DNA of 56,468 nt from a virus: positions 1 through 56,468 of IMG/VR virus record IMGVR_UViG_3300032050_000168. The stretch is one strand, 5' to 3'. The position numbers were made by a program, and so were the translations under genes. Below the pieces are notes generated by a model. It had not been told where the DNA came from. It searched no databases and saw nothing but the letters and a program-made list of their open reading frames with translations. Below, piece after piece: positions 25,137 to 34,800 of the stretch. How positions within the stretch are numbered: the first letter of the stretch is position 1; every line of letters begins with the position of its first letter.

Positions 25137-25940
25137 TTATATTCCAAAACGGTCACGTAACGAAATATAATTTTTAAAAACTTCACCTGCCGTTAAACCA
25201 CGATTATATATTTTTACTGCCGCAATTCTTCCATCCATATAAAACGGTGATGCCGCAGGTGATCGTCTTCCAATTTTTATAGGAACTGCTGGTTCTCCTC
25301 CATATGCTTCAGCCGTGGTAGGTGAGTTGGTTCCAGGTATTTCCACACCATTTAAATATACTTTTGCAGTATTTGATGCTACCGTTGTGGTATTTGTAGT
25401 AATAATTGACGTTAAGTTATACCACGTGTTACTATTCAATAAAGAATTTCCAGAAAACCAATTTAATGGATATCCTCCCGTAGTTCCATTTTTTGCCCCC
25501 ACGAATATTTGTCCATTAAGACCTCCATACACCGCCCAACCCCCAACGTCTAATGCTTTAGTAACAAGCATTCTATTAAAAGTCAACGATGTGAAATTAA
25601 ACCACACATCCACCGTAAATGTTGTATTTGCAAAATCAAATGTAGAATTGGCAGTATTTGCTATATCCGCATAATGTGAACTTGCTGATGTAAACAGTAT
25701 ACTTCCACCGTTTGCACTGTTAAACGTTGGTCCGTTGATTAATGTTGCATTTCTTGAATTTCCTGTCAGGTCTGTCCATGTAGTTCCACTACCGGGGTAT
25801 GATGCTCTATTTCCTGCGTCTAAATTAATAACCAATCCCGCCGTAGTTATTTGTGGAACAGCAACCATACCCCCAGGATTACCCGATGATGCCCCAGAAA
25901 ATCCGCCAGGATTTCCACTACTCGTAAATGACCACGGCAT
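25137..25940 (-). CDS. LamG/concanavalin A-like lectin adhesin (267 aa)
   Basis: After a Gly/Pro-rich leader (SSGNPGGFSGASSGNPGG) residues about 35-260 form a laminin-G-like jelly roll: GLVINLDAGNRASYPGSG, TWTDLTGNSRNATLINGP, FTVDVWFNFTS, NTAKVYLNGVEI and the closing GRIAAVKIYNRGLTAGEV, the characteristic strands of LamG_3 domains. Known: the fold binds glycans and proteins in many phage and bacterial adhesins. The start overlaps the previous stop by 1 nt (TAATG), so it is coupled to the 1143-aa fibre and may be its tip. The duplicated SSGNPGG at the N-terminus may be a flexible tether. Confidence 0.8.
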   Translation of the reverse strand: MPWSFTSSGNPGGFSGASSGNPGGMVAVPQITTAGLVINLDAGNRASYPGSGTTWTDLTGNSRNATLINGPTFNSANGGSILFTSASSHYADIANTANSTFDFANTTFTVDVWFNFTSLTFNRMLVTKALDVGGWAVYGGLNGQIFVGAKNGTTGGYPLNWFSGNSLLNSNTWYNLTSIITTNTTTVASNTAKVYLNGVEIPGTNSPTTAEAYGGEPAVPIKIGRRSPAASPFYMDGRIAAVKIYNRGLTAGEVFKNYISLRDRFGI

Positions 25941-28900
25941 TAGTAGAATCCTCCGTCAATGAAACTGGCACTTAATGCATAGGATGATGTTGCGGGAGTA
26001 AAGGTGATGGAGGTTGCCGCTGACGCTGTTGTTGCGAAAGATGCTGTAGTTGGCGTAAACGTAATACTAGTTGCCGCAGATGCAGTGGTAGCGAATGATG
26101 CACTAGTTGGAGTAAACGTGATAGACGTGGCAGCAGAAGCGGTAGTGGCAAATGAGGCAGTTGTTGTTCTTACTGCCCAACTACTAGTTCCAAAAAATCC
26201 TACTGCATTATCTAGTGAACTTGTATAAGATGATGCTGATACGTTACCTTGGACTTGAAGAGTTGCATTAATCGTTGTTGTTGTTCCAATACCAACATTA
26301 CCTGCTTGCATCCATATATCATAGGCAACTCTATTATAATCAAAAAATCCCCAACCAGTTGAAGTGCCAGGAGAAACTTCTATACCAACATTATTAGTTC
26401 CCCGTTCAATTCTAAATGCACGTGATGCCGTAGATAATACATGTAAATGACTAAGCGGTACTGTTGTACCAATACCAATATTACTTCCAGCTTGAAATAG
26501 ATTACTGGAACTTTGTGCGGTTGCACTACTCCAGAGTGGAACGTAGTTTACGGTACCACCATTTAAACTATTTGCTCTTGTTGCAAATGATGCCGTCGTA
26601 CTGAATGATGCTGAAGCCGGTGTAAAGGTAATGGACGTAGCTGCAGAGGCTGTTGTCGCAAACGAACTAGATATTACATTATTTGCCCAGCTACTCGTTC
26701 CAAATAATGACCCCGTGATTCCATTCGTGACACCCAAACTACCCGATATTGCAAATGATCCTGACGTAGTAAACGATCCACTAAAGACTACGATGTCGGT
26801 AGTTAGTAGTAATGATCCAGTAATTGTCTGGGTTCCATTAAAGGAGTTGGATCCCGTTGTGGCAAATACTGCCGATGATGTATTGTTTAATAATTGTGCG
26901 TTTTGTGCAAACGATGCGGTTGACGGTGTAAACGTAATACTAGTTGCTGCCGAAGCCGTGGTTGCAAATGACGAACTTACAGTAAACGAAGATGTTTGTG
27001 AAAAACTCGCAGTAGTAGCAAACGATGCAGTCGTTATAGAACCACTAAACGATCCCGTATTGATTTGTAGAGAACTGGAGATTAACGTCGGTTTGTTTAC
27101 AACATTATTGTATTCTACATAAGAGGCAGTTGCAATTGTTGTGGGTTTGTTTTGTATTCCATTATAATCTACTTGTGCCGAACTACTAACGGTTCCTATA
27201 GGTAATACCAAACTTCCACTAATTGTACCTAGAACACTTAGTGATCCCGTAAATTGATGTGTGTCATCTGTACTATCACCAAACTTTGTAGAGCCACTTT
27301 CATATATTACCGATGATGATATAAATTCAATATTAAATTGTTGCGCGGTAATCGTGTCGGTGACAATTAAACTACCCGTAATAGTTTGTGATGCTTTAAA
27401 TGCATTGGATCCGGTAGTAGTAAATATATTGTAATTTTGAACTTGTGTAGAACTAGAAACTATTCCGTCTGGTTTATTTGCTAATGTACTCCAATCACTT
27501 GCCGCTCCTTCAACATAACTTGCCGTGATTGCAAATGAAGCCGTTAAATTATTTACCACATTTTGTAGTACATTTAAACTACCAGTGACATTTAATGAAC
27601 CGGATAGTTCGTGTTGATTGTTATCTCGTAATGTTAATTTGGTGGTCATCATCACATCTTCGCCACCAACGAACAACATGATTTCTTCGCCAGGGTCAAT
27701 TGCACCTAAATGTAAATGCCCACCCGTAGAATACACATACGAGTCATTCGGTCCACCAATGGTTCCAGTATACGTTTCACCATTAATTCCCATGTTGACG
27801 AAGTTCGTATTTTCGTCACCATTATTGGCAGTTGCTACGATGTCACTGGATACGGAGTTACCGGTCCCCGTATTTTTCATATTAATTTGTGCGTAATCGT
27901 CTGTTAGACCAAGTGCCGTAATAACGTTAAAGGTTGCAACAGATGGTACTGCTTTTACACGTAGTGCATCTGGAGCACCTGCTATCACTTCTGATGTATT
28001 GATTCCCACACTACCAGACGGGTCAATAAACACCCGAGCATTATTATCGGCATCTCCAGGACCCGTGAATAAAATAATACGTTTGTCTGGAGATAGATTT
28101 CCAATTAGTAAGTCACTTCCTGTGGTGAATAGATATGCGTCTAATGGGTCACCAATTTCGTCAGTTCGCGAATATGTGCTAGAATTGATACCCATGCGAA
28201 TATATCCACCGTCATCAGTACCTGCGTCAGCAGTAGCAATGAAGTTGGTGGACGCAGATACTCCACTACTAATATTCCGAATATTTACACGATACGAATC
28301 ATCAGATGAACCGTGAGCATAGATAACATTTTTAACACCCGTCTCGCCCGAGTGAACGGCAAGAGTTTCACCTACTGCGGAATGAAAATGCGGCGCAGTA
28401 TCATATCCAATAAAAACACCTTTAGTGGTTTGATATATGATACTGGACGTGAGTTCGTTTGCCCCCGAGCCCGTCCACATTGGAATATATCGGGAGGTTC
28501 CGCCCGTTACCTTATCTGCTATTGATGCAGTTCCAATAAATGATCCGCTAAATGATCCCGTATTAATTTGTTGTGAACTAGACACCAGTGCTGGTTTATT
28601 TGCGACATTATTATATTCTACGTAGGACGCGGTTTCAATCGTGGTGGGTTTATTTTGGATCTGCGTGTAATCTATTTGCGTGGAACTACTCACGAGATTT
28701 GGTGGAAGTTCCGTAGAATTTAGTGCATAACTTGCCGTTACTGCAAACGATGAGGTGGTCGCAAAAGATGCAGTACTTGGAATGAACGTAATAGATGTAG
28801 CAGCAGATGCAGTAGTTGCAAATGACGCAGATATTACATTACTTGCCCAACTTGCGGTTCCAAACAAAGATCCCGTTAAAGGTACTGATCCAGAAGAAAA

Positions 28901-29371
28901 TCCTTTTGCGCCAACATATTTATAAAACGAAATATTTGGTGGCATGTTTCCTGGGACCGTACTATAAAACGTTACCAGACCTGCATCCGTATCTACAATC
29001 CAATCACCTTCACCGAATGCAATAGTTCCTCCAATATTATTACGAATGACATAATTATAAGACGACCCATCGCCATAGTTGAATGGAATTGCATCAATTA
29101 ATAAAGAACTCGTAAATGCGTTGGTAGTACCAGGAACAGCACCAAGAGGAGCATTTTGCCAATACTGGACGACGCCACTCGTTTGTCCATTACTTAACGC
29201 AGGTGCAGTACTAGGTATAAGATCGGCTTGAGTCCATATTTGATTCGTATATACCGCAGAACGACCAGGAAACGAAGTTTCATTAAAAAACTCACGTGAA
29301 GAAGTCGTTTGTCCTAATCCTAACCATTTTTTAAATAGTAGTAATGCTTGTTGTGCAGTAGTTAGTGCCAT
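25940..29371 (-). CDS. Very long modular tail fibre (1143 aa)
   Basis: The N-terminal domain (1-160; FKKWLGLGQTTSSREFF near the start) differs from the other fibres and probably anchors it. Then: GSLFGTASWASNVISASF, repeats of TTASAATSITFTP (ten or so, clustered at the C-terminus), two VDYTQIQNKPTTIETASYV-type linkers, and a 95-105-residue domain present twice (about 355-458 and 490-582) and once in the 695-aa fibre. NVGIGTTTIN-type rungs appear near 1030-1050. The C-terminus ends in ASFIDGGFY with no globular tip; the tip may be the LamG protein translated next. Likely a trimeric beta-helical/coiled fibre. Confidence 0.8.
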   Translation of the reverse strand: MALTTAQQALLLFKKWLGLGQTTSSREFFNETSFPGRSAVYTNQIWTQADLIPSTAPALSNGQTSGVVQYWQNAPLGAVPGTTNAFTSSLLIDAIPFNYGDGSSYNYVIRNNIGGTIAFGEGDWIVDTDAGLVTFYSTVPGNMPPNISFYKYVGAKGFSSGSVPLTGSLFGTASWASNVISASFATTASAATSITFIPSTASFATTSSFAVTASYALNSTELPPNLVSSSTQIDYTQIQNKPTTIETASYVEYNNVANKPALVSSSQQINTGSFSGSFIGTASIADKVTGGTSRYIPMWTGSGANELTSSIIYQTTKGVFIGYDTAPHFHSAVGETLAVHSGETGVKNVIYAHGSSDDSYRVNIRNISSGVSASTNFIATADAGTDDGGYIRMGINSSTYSRTDEIGDPLDAYLFTTGSDLLIGNLSPDKRIILFTGPGDADNNARVFIDPSGSVGINTSEVIAGAPDALRVKAVPSVATFNVITALGLTDDYAQINMKNTGTGNSVSSDIVATANNGDENTNFVNMGINGETYTGTIGGPNDSYVYSTGGHLHLGAIDPGEEIMLFVGGEDVMMTTKLTLRDNNQHELSGSLNVTGSLNVLQNVVNNLTASFAITASYVEGAASDWSTLANKPDGIVSSSTQVQNYNIFTTTGSNAFKASQTITGSLIVTDTITAQQFNIEFISSSVIYESGSTKFGDSTDDTHQFTGSLSVLGTISGSLVLPIGTVSSSAQVDYNGIQNKPTTIATASYVEYNNVVNKPTLISSSLQINTGSFSGSITTASFATTASFSQTSSFTVSSSFATTASAATSITFTPSTASFAQNAQLLNNTSSAVFATTGSNSFNGTQTITGSLLLTTDIVVFSGSFTTSGSFAISGSLGVTNGITGSLFGTSSWANNVISSSFATTASAATSITFTPASASFSTTASFATRANSLNGGTVNYVPLWSSATAQSSSNLFQAGSNIGIGTTVPLSHLHVLSTASRAFRIERGTNNVGIEVSPGTSTGWGFFDYNRVAYDIWMQAGNVGIGTTTTINATLQVQGNVSASSYTSSLDNAVGFFGTSSWAVRTTTASFATTASAATSITFTPTSASFATTASAATSITFTPTTASFATTASAATSITFTPATSSYALSASFIDGGFY

Positions 29372-29379
29372 ATATAATC

Positions 29380-31095
29380 CTATACTTGCGTAATAGTTAC
29401 GCCAGAGAACGATCTAGTACTACCAGCCAATGATGATGATGGAATACCCACTCTAATAAATACTCTTCCAGTTCGTGGAGTGCCGCCGAAAGTAACAACT
29501 TTGGTAGTTGCTGTACTACTTCCCACCACTAATGCAGGATCTCCATTGTTGGTGGGGGTTCCGGTTCCAGGATATGCAGTTGAACCATCAATCCACCCAT
29601 TAGTAGGTATTGATCCGGACACTCGTACATATAATCGCATTGATCCAGAAGTTATCACTCCAGTAAATGCAGCATTTGTTCCCGTAAACGCCACACTTAC
29701 GTTTGATGCGGCAGTTACTGAACCACTAAATGTAACCCAACGAACTGCTTCTCCTGGGAATGATGCTGTAGTGTCCCCCGCCAATCCTCTATAATCGGGT
29801 CCGGCTAATGGGTAATTGGATACATAACTACTACCACTTGGATAATGATAGACATTATTACTCATTTGTAATTCTCTACTACCCGTCAAGTTTACCGATG
29901 CAGTCCATAAATTTCCTGCCCCAGAAATATCAGTGGCAATATTTGGATACCAACCAATACCCGAACGACACCGTGCCGTTTCATTACTAATTGTATCTAC
30001 TCTAATTGGTAATGTAGGAGTCCACGTTGCCGTTGCCGTAGTTCCCGCGGAGTTATATGCAGTAACCGTATAAGTACTGGCAACCGTATATACGTTTGTT
30101 GCAACGGTTAATGTGATAGACGAACTAACCAGAGAAGCAGATGTCGGAGGTACTGATGGTAGCGTTGCGTTTACTGACGGTGCTACCGAATTATTTCCTA
30201 CCGCAGAAAATATTCGTGTACCATTATAAAATTGACTAACTGCATTAGACGCAGTTGTGGCAATGAGTACAGTTTCTCCCGTTGCCAACGTAGGAACGCC
30301 AGACACAAATCGGGTAGATCCGCCCGTTGAAGAACCCGTCACTACGGTAACTACTGGGGTTGATGGGTTATCCAAATACCACGTGAATACTGGCGTGTTA
30401 CCTGTGGTGGAATGTAATAATCGGTAGGTGTGTGGTCCAAGTGCTAAACTTCTGGTTGCTGCGACAGATGCAAGAAATCCTTTCCAGAATCCTTGCTGAC
30501 CAAACGTTCCATTATATGGGTCTAAATCGGCGGTCACAATTAAATCACCAAACGTACCAACATCTGATGCAGTTGTAAAGACATCTTGTGATAGAGGTGC
30601 AACCACTCCATCAACTTCTGCTTGTAACGTTCCCGAATCAGCATCAAATGATAAGGTAGTTCCAGATCCACTGGTTGCCGCGGCAAATGTCCAACTTGCT
30701 GTAGGACGTGCGGTTACCGTAATATTACTAAATGATGACGGAGTTGCACCACTTGCAGTAAATGCTGTATATGTGGTTGCGTTCGTCGTTAATGTACGGG
30801 TACTTAAATTAGCAGGCTTTGCTGGAGCTAGTCTTCCCAAAATAGTTTCAATTTTATCAAACGCATCTTCTGCTTTATCGCCAGAGCCAATGCCTGATAC
30901 GTTTCCAGCTGCCCCGCCATATGCCCCATCAGTAGGCAATCCAATTATTACTATTCCGCCTGATATATAGGAGGCTGTTACTGCCAGGGACGCGAATGAT
31001 GCTGTGCCAAAAAATCCACTTGCGGTAACAGATCCAGATACTTCAATACTACCGCTTGATATTAACCCTTTACGGGCAATAAATTCATTCGCCAT
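29380..31095 (-). CDS. Tail fibre or baseplate adhesin sharing the MANEFIARKGLI start (571 aa)
   Basis: The first 12 residues are identical to those of the 719-aa fibre gene upstream (MANEFIARKGLI), followed by GSIEVSGSVTASGFFGTASF, so the attachment module is shared. From residue 60 on it differs: an alpha-helical stretch with DAFDKIETILGRL, then several beta-sandwich (Ig/FN3-like) domains to the end, with a Trp/Tyr-rich segment near 390-430 (WYPNIATDISG). AAAAAGGGA ribosome binding site. It is the first gene after a strong terminator hairpin, so it must have its own transcription start or rely on read-through. Confidence 0.72.
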   Translation of the reverse strand: MANEFIARKGLISSGSIEVSGSVTASGFFGTASFASLAVTASYISGGIVIIGLPTDGAYGGAAGNVSGIGSGDKAEDAFDKIETILGRLAPAKPANLSTRTLTTNATTYTAFTASGATPSSFSNITVTARPTASWTFAAATSGSGTTLSFDADSGTLQAEVDGVVAPLSQDVFTTASDVGTFGDLIVTADLDPYNGTFGQQGFWKGFLASVAATRSLALGPHTYRLLHSTTGNTPVFTWYLDNPSTPVVTVVTGSSTGGSTRFVSGVPTLATGETVLIATTASNAVSQFYNGTRIFSAVGNNSVAPSVNATLPSVPPTSASLVSSSITLTVATNVYTVASTYTVTAYNSAGTTATATWTPTLPIRVDTISNETARCRSGIGWYPNIATDISGAGNLWTASVNLTGSRELQMSNNVYHYPSGSSYVSNYPLAGPDYRGLAGDTTASFPGEAVRWVTFSGSVTAASNVSVAFTGTNAAFTGVITSGSMRLYVRVSGSIPTNGWIDGSTAYPGTGTPTNNGDPALVVGSSTATTKVVTFGGTPRTGRVFIRVGIPSSSLAGSTRSFSGVTITQV

Positions 31096-31124
31096 ATTAT
31101 CCCTTTTTCACATTTCCAAAGGTT

Positions 31125-31161
31125 AAAAAAAAGGGGTGGGTAGGATTAGTACCCACCCCTT
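31125..31161 (-). terminator. Rho-independent terminator after the 719-aa fibre gene
   Basis: Perfect 12-bp inverted repeat (aaggggtgggta / tacccacccctt) with a 7-nt loop. On the minus strand the stem is followed by an eight-T run. It begins 16 nt after the stop codon at 31177. The strongest terminator in the window. Confidence 0.92.
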
Positions 31162-31176
31162 ATATGTAAGTAGTTC

Positions 31177-33336
31177 TTAGAGTAACTTCGTTGATGTTTT
31201 AATCGTCCACGTGCCGGAGGTAACAGTAAACTTTAATCGCACATTTCCAGAGTTGGTATCTACAGTGAAATCTGCATTTCTAGTATTTCCGATATCGTTT
31301 GTTGATGTATCGGTAAATTCTATTGAACCACCCGTCCATATTGACATGACCGTTCCTGTACGGAGATTTGCTCCACTCTTGAGAACATAATCAAAATGTG
31401 CTGCATCAAAACTTCCGGTGGCCAAACTTAATACAACTTCATTTGTTGTGGGACCGGCAGCAACATAAGTACTAGACGTTTGAAATGCACTTCCAATGGT
31501 TGCTCCACCACTTAACGTGACTGCATCAGTGGTAGTTGCACCTTGTGTTGTAATTTGTGCAAGAGTAATGTTACGTGTACCACCAAGTGTAACGGTTCCG
31601 CCATTGATGGTAATATTGTTGGATGTAACTTCACCACCAGTAACCGTAAAGTTTGTACTGTTAAATGATGCAACACCCTTTGTTGTTGTTGTTGCATTAC
31701 TACCACTGATGGTGAGAGTTTGTCCATTGGCGGTTGCTACAACGCCGTTGGTTCCACTGACAATTAATCCTTGTGTTTTAAGATTAATTGTACCGGTACC
31801 ACTTTCTGATCCTGTGACACTTAATGTACTAACAACACCGGTAAGATTACTACCATCCCCAGAGAATCCCACCGAAGACGTAATTGCTCCAGTAACATAT
31901 AATCCCGCTTCAACGTGTGTCCGTCGTGAAGGAAATTCCACATACATGGAACTTGAGGCAAGACCCGTATCAATATGATCACCGCCTGATGCTACTGGAA
32001 TACGACCTGTTATTAATTCTGCTTCGTTTCCTAAAGCACCCGTATTTTTTGGACCCGCTATAATTACTGCGCTATTGTATGCCGATCCACTAAGATTTTC
32101 GTAAATGAAGTGATGCGCTAAACTATCCCAGTATATGGATGCAGTGGTCGGAGAAGAGGATCCCGAGTCAATTACCGACAATCCACCGAATCGTACTAAA
32201 TCATTCGTATTAACAACAATCTTATTATCTGCTACATTTAATTGCGATGAGGTTACGTATTGTACCGACGTTGATACTGCGGTGAGTAATCCCGTGACGG
32301 TTAAACTACCCGAAATATTTACGTCTTTAGCAATTCCTACTCCACCTGCGACAATTAATGCACCATTATTAAATACAGTACTATTTGTCGTGTTGGATAT
32401 AGTTTGTACACCAGTAAAGGTATTAGACCCAGTTGTTGCAATAGTAGCAATTCCTGTTGTGTTACGTACATCAACTTGTACCGAACTACTGAAGACACCT
32501 TCTGTATTAAGTTTGGTTTTTACACCGTTTGTAAAATGGGTTGATCCCGTATCAAGAGATAATGTACGGGTAGTTGTAATATCGCCACCACCACTTAAAC
32601 CATTACCGGCACTAATTGATACGGAACTGTGATCAATGTGTTCGTTTGCTACGAAGTTGGTTGTTAAATCGTGATCAATTTGACTTGATGCGGATACTAA
32701 TGCTGGTTTATTAAGAACATTTGCATATTCTACGTTTGTTGCAGCAACGCCGGTTAATTGACTACCGTCTCCCTTAAATGACCCTGTAAATGATCCTGTA
32801 AATGGTGCGGCAAGATTGGTGAATTGTGTAGAACTGGATACTATGCCGTCTGGGATGTTTGATAATCCCGAATATGATATTTGACTTGATTGTGAAACAA
32901 GACCCGATACTCCAATCGTAACAGTATTATTTGTTACAGTTGCCGTAACATTACTGGATCCACTGAATACCAATCCTTCCGTTTTAAGGTTTACCGAATC
33001 AGTTCCTGATGTAGAACCCGTGACCGATAGTGTGGTAGCAATGCCTGTTAGTTGACTACCATCTCCAGTAAATGAACCCGTAAATGATCCGGTGAATGGA
33101 TCCGTGATCGTATTAAACTGCGTTGATGATGAAACTAATGTTGGTTTATTTAAAACGTTTGCAAATTGTACACTGTCTGCTGCTATATTTGTGAGGTACT
33201 GACCACTACCTCGGAAATTCACTGCTACGACATCGCCGGAAGCAGTAATATCACCATTGACACTAGTAGACCCAGTGGCTACTATACCATTGGCTAATAC
33301 TATTAAACCTTTTCTAGCTATAAATTCATTCGCCAT
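31177..33336 (-). CDS. Tail fibre with GSFTGSFTGDGSQLTG repeats (719 aa)
   Basis: Begins MANEFIARKGLIVLANGIVA, sharing the first 12 residues with the 571-aa protein. Contains repeats GSFTGSFTGDGSQLTG and GDGSNLTGV, linkers FANVLNKPTLVSSSTQ, and long VTGSxSGTxxVNLKTxGL stretches typical of trimeric beta-structured fibre shafts. The C-terminal domain (about 650-719: RTGTVMSIWTGGSIEFTDTS ... GTWTIKTSTKLL) is related to the end of the 350-aa fibre encoded next upstream. GGAG site before the ATG and TATTTATA 25 nt further up. A strong terminator follows, making this a short transcription unit of its own. Confidence 0.82.
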   Translation of the reverse strand: MANEFIARKGLIVLANGIVATGSTSVNGDITASGDVVAVNFRGSGQYLTNIAADSVQFANVLNKPTLVSSSTQFNTITDPFTGSFTGSFTGDGSQLTGIATTLSVTGSTSGTDSVNLKTEGLVFSGSSNVTATVTNNTVTIGVSGLVSQSSQISYSGLSNIPDGIVSSSTQFTNLAAPFTGSFTGSFKGDGSQLTGVAATNVEYANVLNKPALVSASSQIDHDLTTNFVANEHIDHSSVSISAGNGLSGGGDITTTRTLSLDTGSTHFTNGVKTKLNTEGVFSSSVQVDVRNTTGIATIATTGSNTFTGVQTISNTTNSTVFNNGALIVAGGVGIAKDVNISGSLTVTGLLTAVSTSVQYVTSSQLNVADNKIVVNTNDLVRFGGLSVIDSGSSSPTTASIYWDSLAHHFIYENLSGSAYNSAVIIAGPKNTGALGNEAELITGRIPVASGGDHIDTGLASSSMYVEFPSRRTHVEAGLYVTGAITSSVGFSGDGSNLTGVVSTLSVTGSESGTGTINLKTQGLIVSGTNGVVATANGQTLTISGSNATTTTKGVASFNSTNFTVTGGEVTSNNITINGGTVTLGGTRNITLAQITTQGATTTDAVTLSGGATIGSAFQTSSTYVAAGPTTNEVVLSLATGSFDAAHFDYVLKSGANLRTGTVMSIWTGGSIEFTDTSTNDIGNTRNADFTVDTNSGNVRLKFTVTSGTWTIKTSTKLL

Positions 33337-33361
33337 AGCAGAATCTCCAAAAGAATATATC

Positions 33362-33369
33362 TATAAATA
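33362..33369 (-). promoter_or_regulatory. Candidate late promoter element (TATTTATA)
   Basis: Reads TATTTATA on the coding strand, 25 nt upstream of the ATG at 33336 (minus-strand context AATATTTATAGATATA). Confidence 0.5.
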
Positions 33370-34422
33370 TTATAATAGGTTAGGAAACAGTTTAAATAAG
33401 AATTGAATACTCCAAGTTCCAGTTCCGGATCCTATACTTAATGCTCGCAATCTTATATTATCTCCTATTCTAATAAGATTAAACGATAAATCTTCAGTAC
33501 TTCCTATATCTGTGTTAGAAACGTCGGTATATGTCGTAGTACTTCCGCTCCATGATCCTATGATGAATCCAGACCGAATTCCCGATGTTCTCTGAGCGGT
33601 ATATTCAATTGATACACCTGAAAAGCTCTGTACTGATATTGGTGGATCAATTACTCTGGTTTCGTCATATACTCCGGTGACTACCGACGAACTTAGATAC
33701 ACATTTGATGTATCTGATTTTACTTGAATTTGCGTTGACTGAATTGATGCGGTTACACTTGATGGAGTTATTATCTGATTGTTGATATACTCTACCGTTT
33801 GCACCGAACTTGACACAATTCCTGTCGGTTTATTAATAACCTCATTCCATCCAACGATAGCTCCACTTACATACGAAGCCGTTATTGCATATGACGAAGT
33901 TATTGCTTCTGTTACGGAACCCGTGATGGACGGGATAGTTGCCGAAGTTCCTACCGTTAGATTATTACCAACAAATAAATCATTTGATGCACTTAAATTA
34001 GTATATACCGAAGAAGCACTTGCCGCCACACTTAATGCAAATAATGCATATGACGCAGTATTTGCTGTATTAGAATTTAACGCAAGTGATGATGTAACTG
34101 CTCTTGTTGCAAAACTTGATGTAGTTGCTTTTAATGCGTATGAAGCACTGATTGTAGATTGTGCTGTTTGTACATATGAGGCAGTGTTTGCTGTGTCTGC
34201 TGTTTGTACATATGAAGCAGAATATGCAGATATAGCAATTGCAGGTAACGAGCCTGTTCTATATACTACCAAATCCGGTGGTTGTATTTCTACAGTATAG
34301 TTATTTCCCTGCTGAACATTGACACTTACATCAGGAAGTGCTAATGCAATTTTATTTGTGTCAGTATTTTCTCTGACAACAACCGTTATATTTGGTATTC
34401 CTAGATTAAGTGAACCACTCAT
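33370..34422 (-). CDS. Short tail fibre with dense ASYV/ASYA repeats (350 aa)
   Basis: I use the ATG at 34422, which overlaps the previous stop (TGATG); a TTG one codon upstream is less likely. The N-terminal 60 residues form a small beta domain (LGIPNITVVVRENTD). Residues about 65-150 are near-heptad repeats (ADTANTASYVQTAQSTISAS, NTANTASYALFALSV), suggesting a trimeric coiled or spiral shaft. The C-terminal 70 residues (GFIIGSWSGSTTTYTDVSNT, then GTWSIQFLFKLF) are homologous to the end of the 719-aa fibre. So the two genes share a tip domain but have different shafts and bases. Confidence 0.75.
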   Translation of the reverse strand: MSGSLNLGIPNITVVVRENTDTNKIALALPDVSVNVQQGNNYTVEIQPPDLVVYRTGSLPAIAISAYSASYVQTADTANTASYVQTAQSTISASYALKATTSSFATRAVTSSLALNSNTANTASYALFALSVAASASSVYTNLSASNDLFVGNNLTVGTSATIPSITGSVTEAITSSYAITASYVSGAIVGWNEVINKPTGIVSSSVQTVEYINNQIITPSSVTASIQSTQIQVKSDTSNVYLSSSVVTGVYDETRVIDPPISVQSFSGVSIEYTAQRTSGIRSGFIIGSWSGSTTTYTDVSNTDIGSTEDLSFNLIRIGDNIRLRALSIGSGTGTWSIQFLFKLFPNLL

Positions 34423-34775
34423 CAATCATTTCTCGTAGCAGTAGGACGGACGGTCAACGTACCTTCTAATATTCTTCGTGTTATTGGTGCAACGGATCCG
34501 CTAGTCATATTTACATCGTACACGTATTTTCTTGAACCGAGATTCATTGTTTGCGTTGGTGTTAATTCCACCATAATACTACCAGACGTATACGGTAAAT
34601 ATTTTGTAATATTTAATGTAGCTGCAATTTCTTCCGTTGTATAATTTTCTCTTACTTGACCAATAAATGTATAATCTGTTATATTGAATGCCGTAATTCC
34701 GTCATCGCTAATAATTGTGGCAGCAAACCGAAACGTTTCACCTTGGCCAAATTGAAAATCTGTAAATTCTGCCAT
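34422..34775 (-). CDS. Small tail/baseplate accessory protein with Ig-like fold (117 aa)
   Basis: Recognisable as a widespread phage tail-region type: FGQGETFRFAATIISDDG, FNITDYTFIGQVREN, PTQTMNLGSRKYVYDVNM and a closing ILEGTLTVRPTATR, which gives a seven-strand beta-sandwich. Family members sit between tail tube and fibre genes and are thought to be baseplate or fibre-adaptor subunits; function is not proven. It has its own upstream TATTTATA motif, and its stop overlaps the ATG of the short fibre gene. Confidence 0.65.
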   Translation of the reverse strand: MAEFTDFQFGQGETFRFAATIISDDGITAFNITDYTFIGQVRENYTTEEIAATLNITKYLPYTSGSIMVELTPTQTMNLGSRKYVYDVNMTSGSVAPITRRILEGTLTVRPTATRND

Positions 34776-34800
34776 ATATTTCTCGTTACAAGGACTCTAG

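Noticed and set aside
26631-27122. Plus-strand open frame opposite the 1143-aa fibre
   Set aside because: Repeat-derived shadow; the minus-strand frame has clear protein repeats and a ribosome binding site.
31496-32632. Plus-strand open frames opposite the 719-aa fibre (160 and 165 aa)
   Set aside because: Composition (Val/Pro/Leu) reflects the antisense of Ser/Thr/Asn-rich fibre codons; no homology pattern seen.
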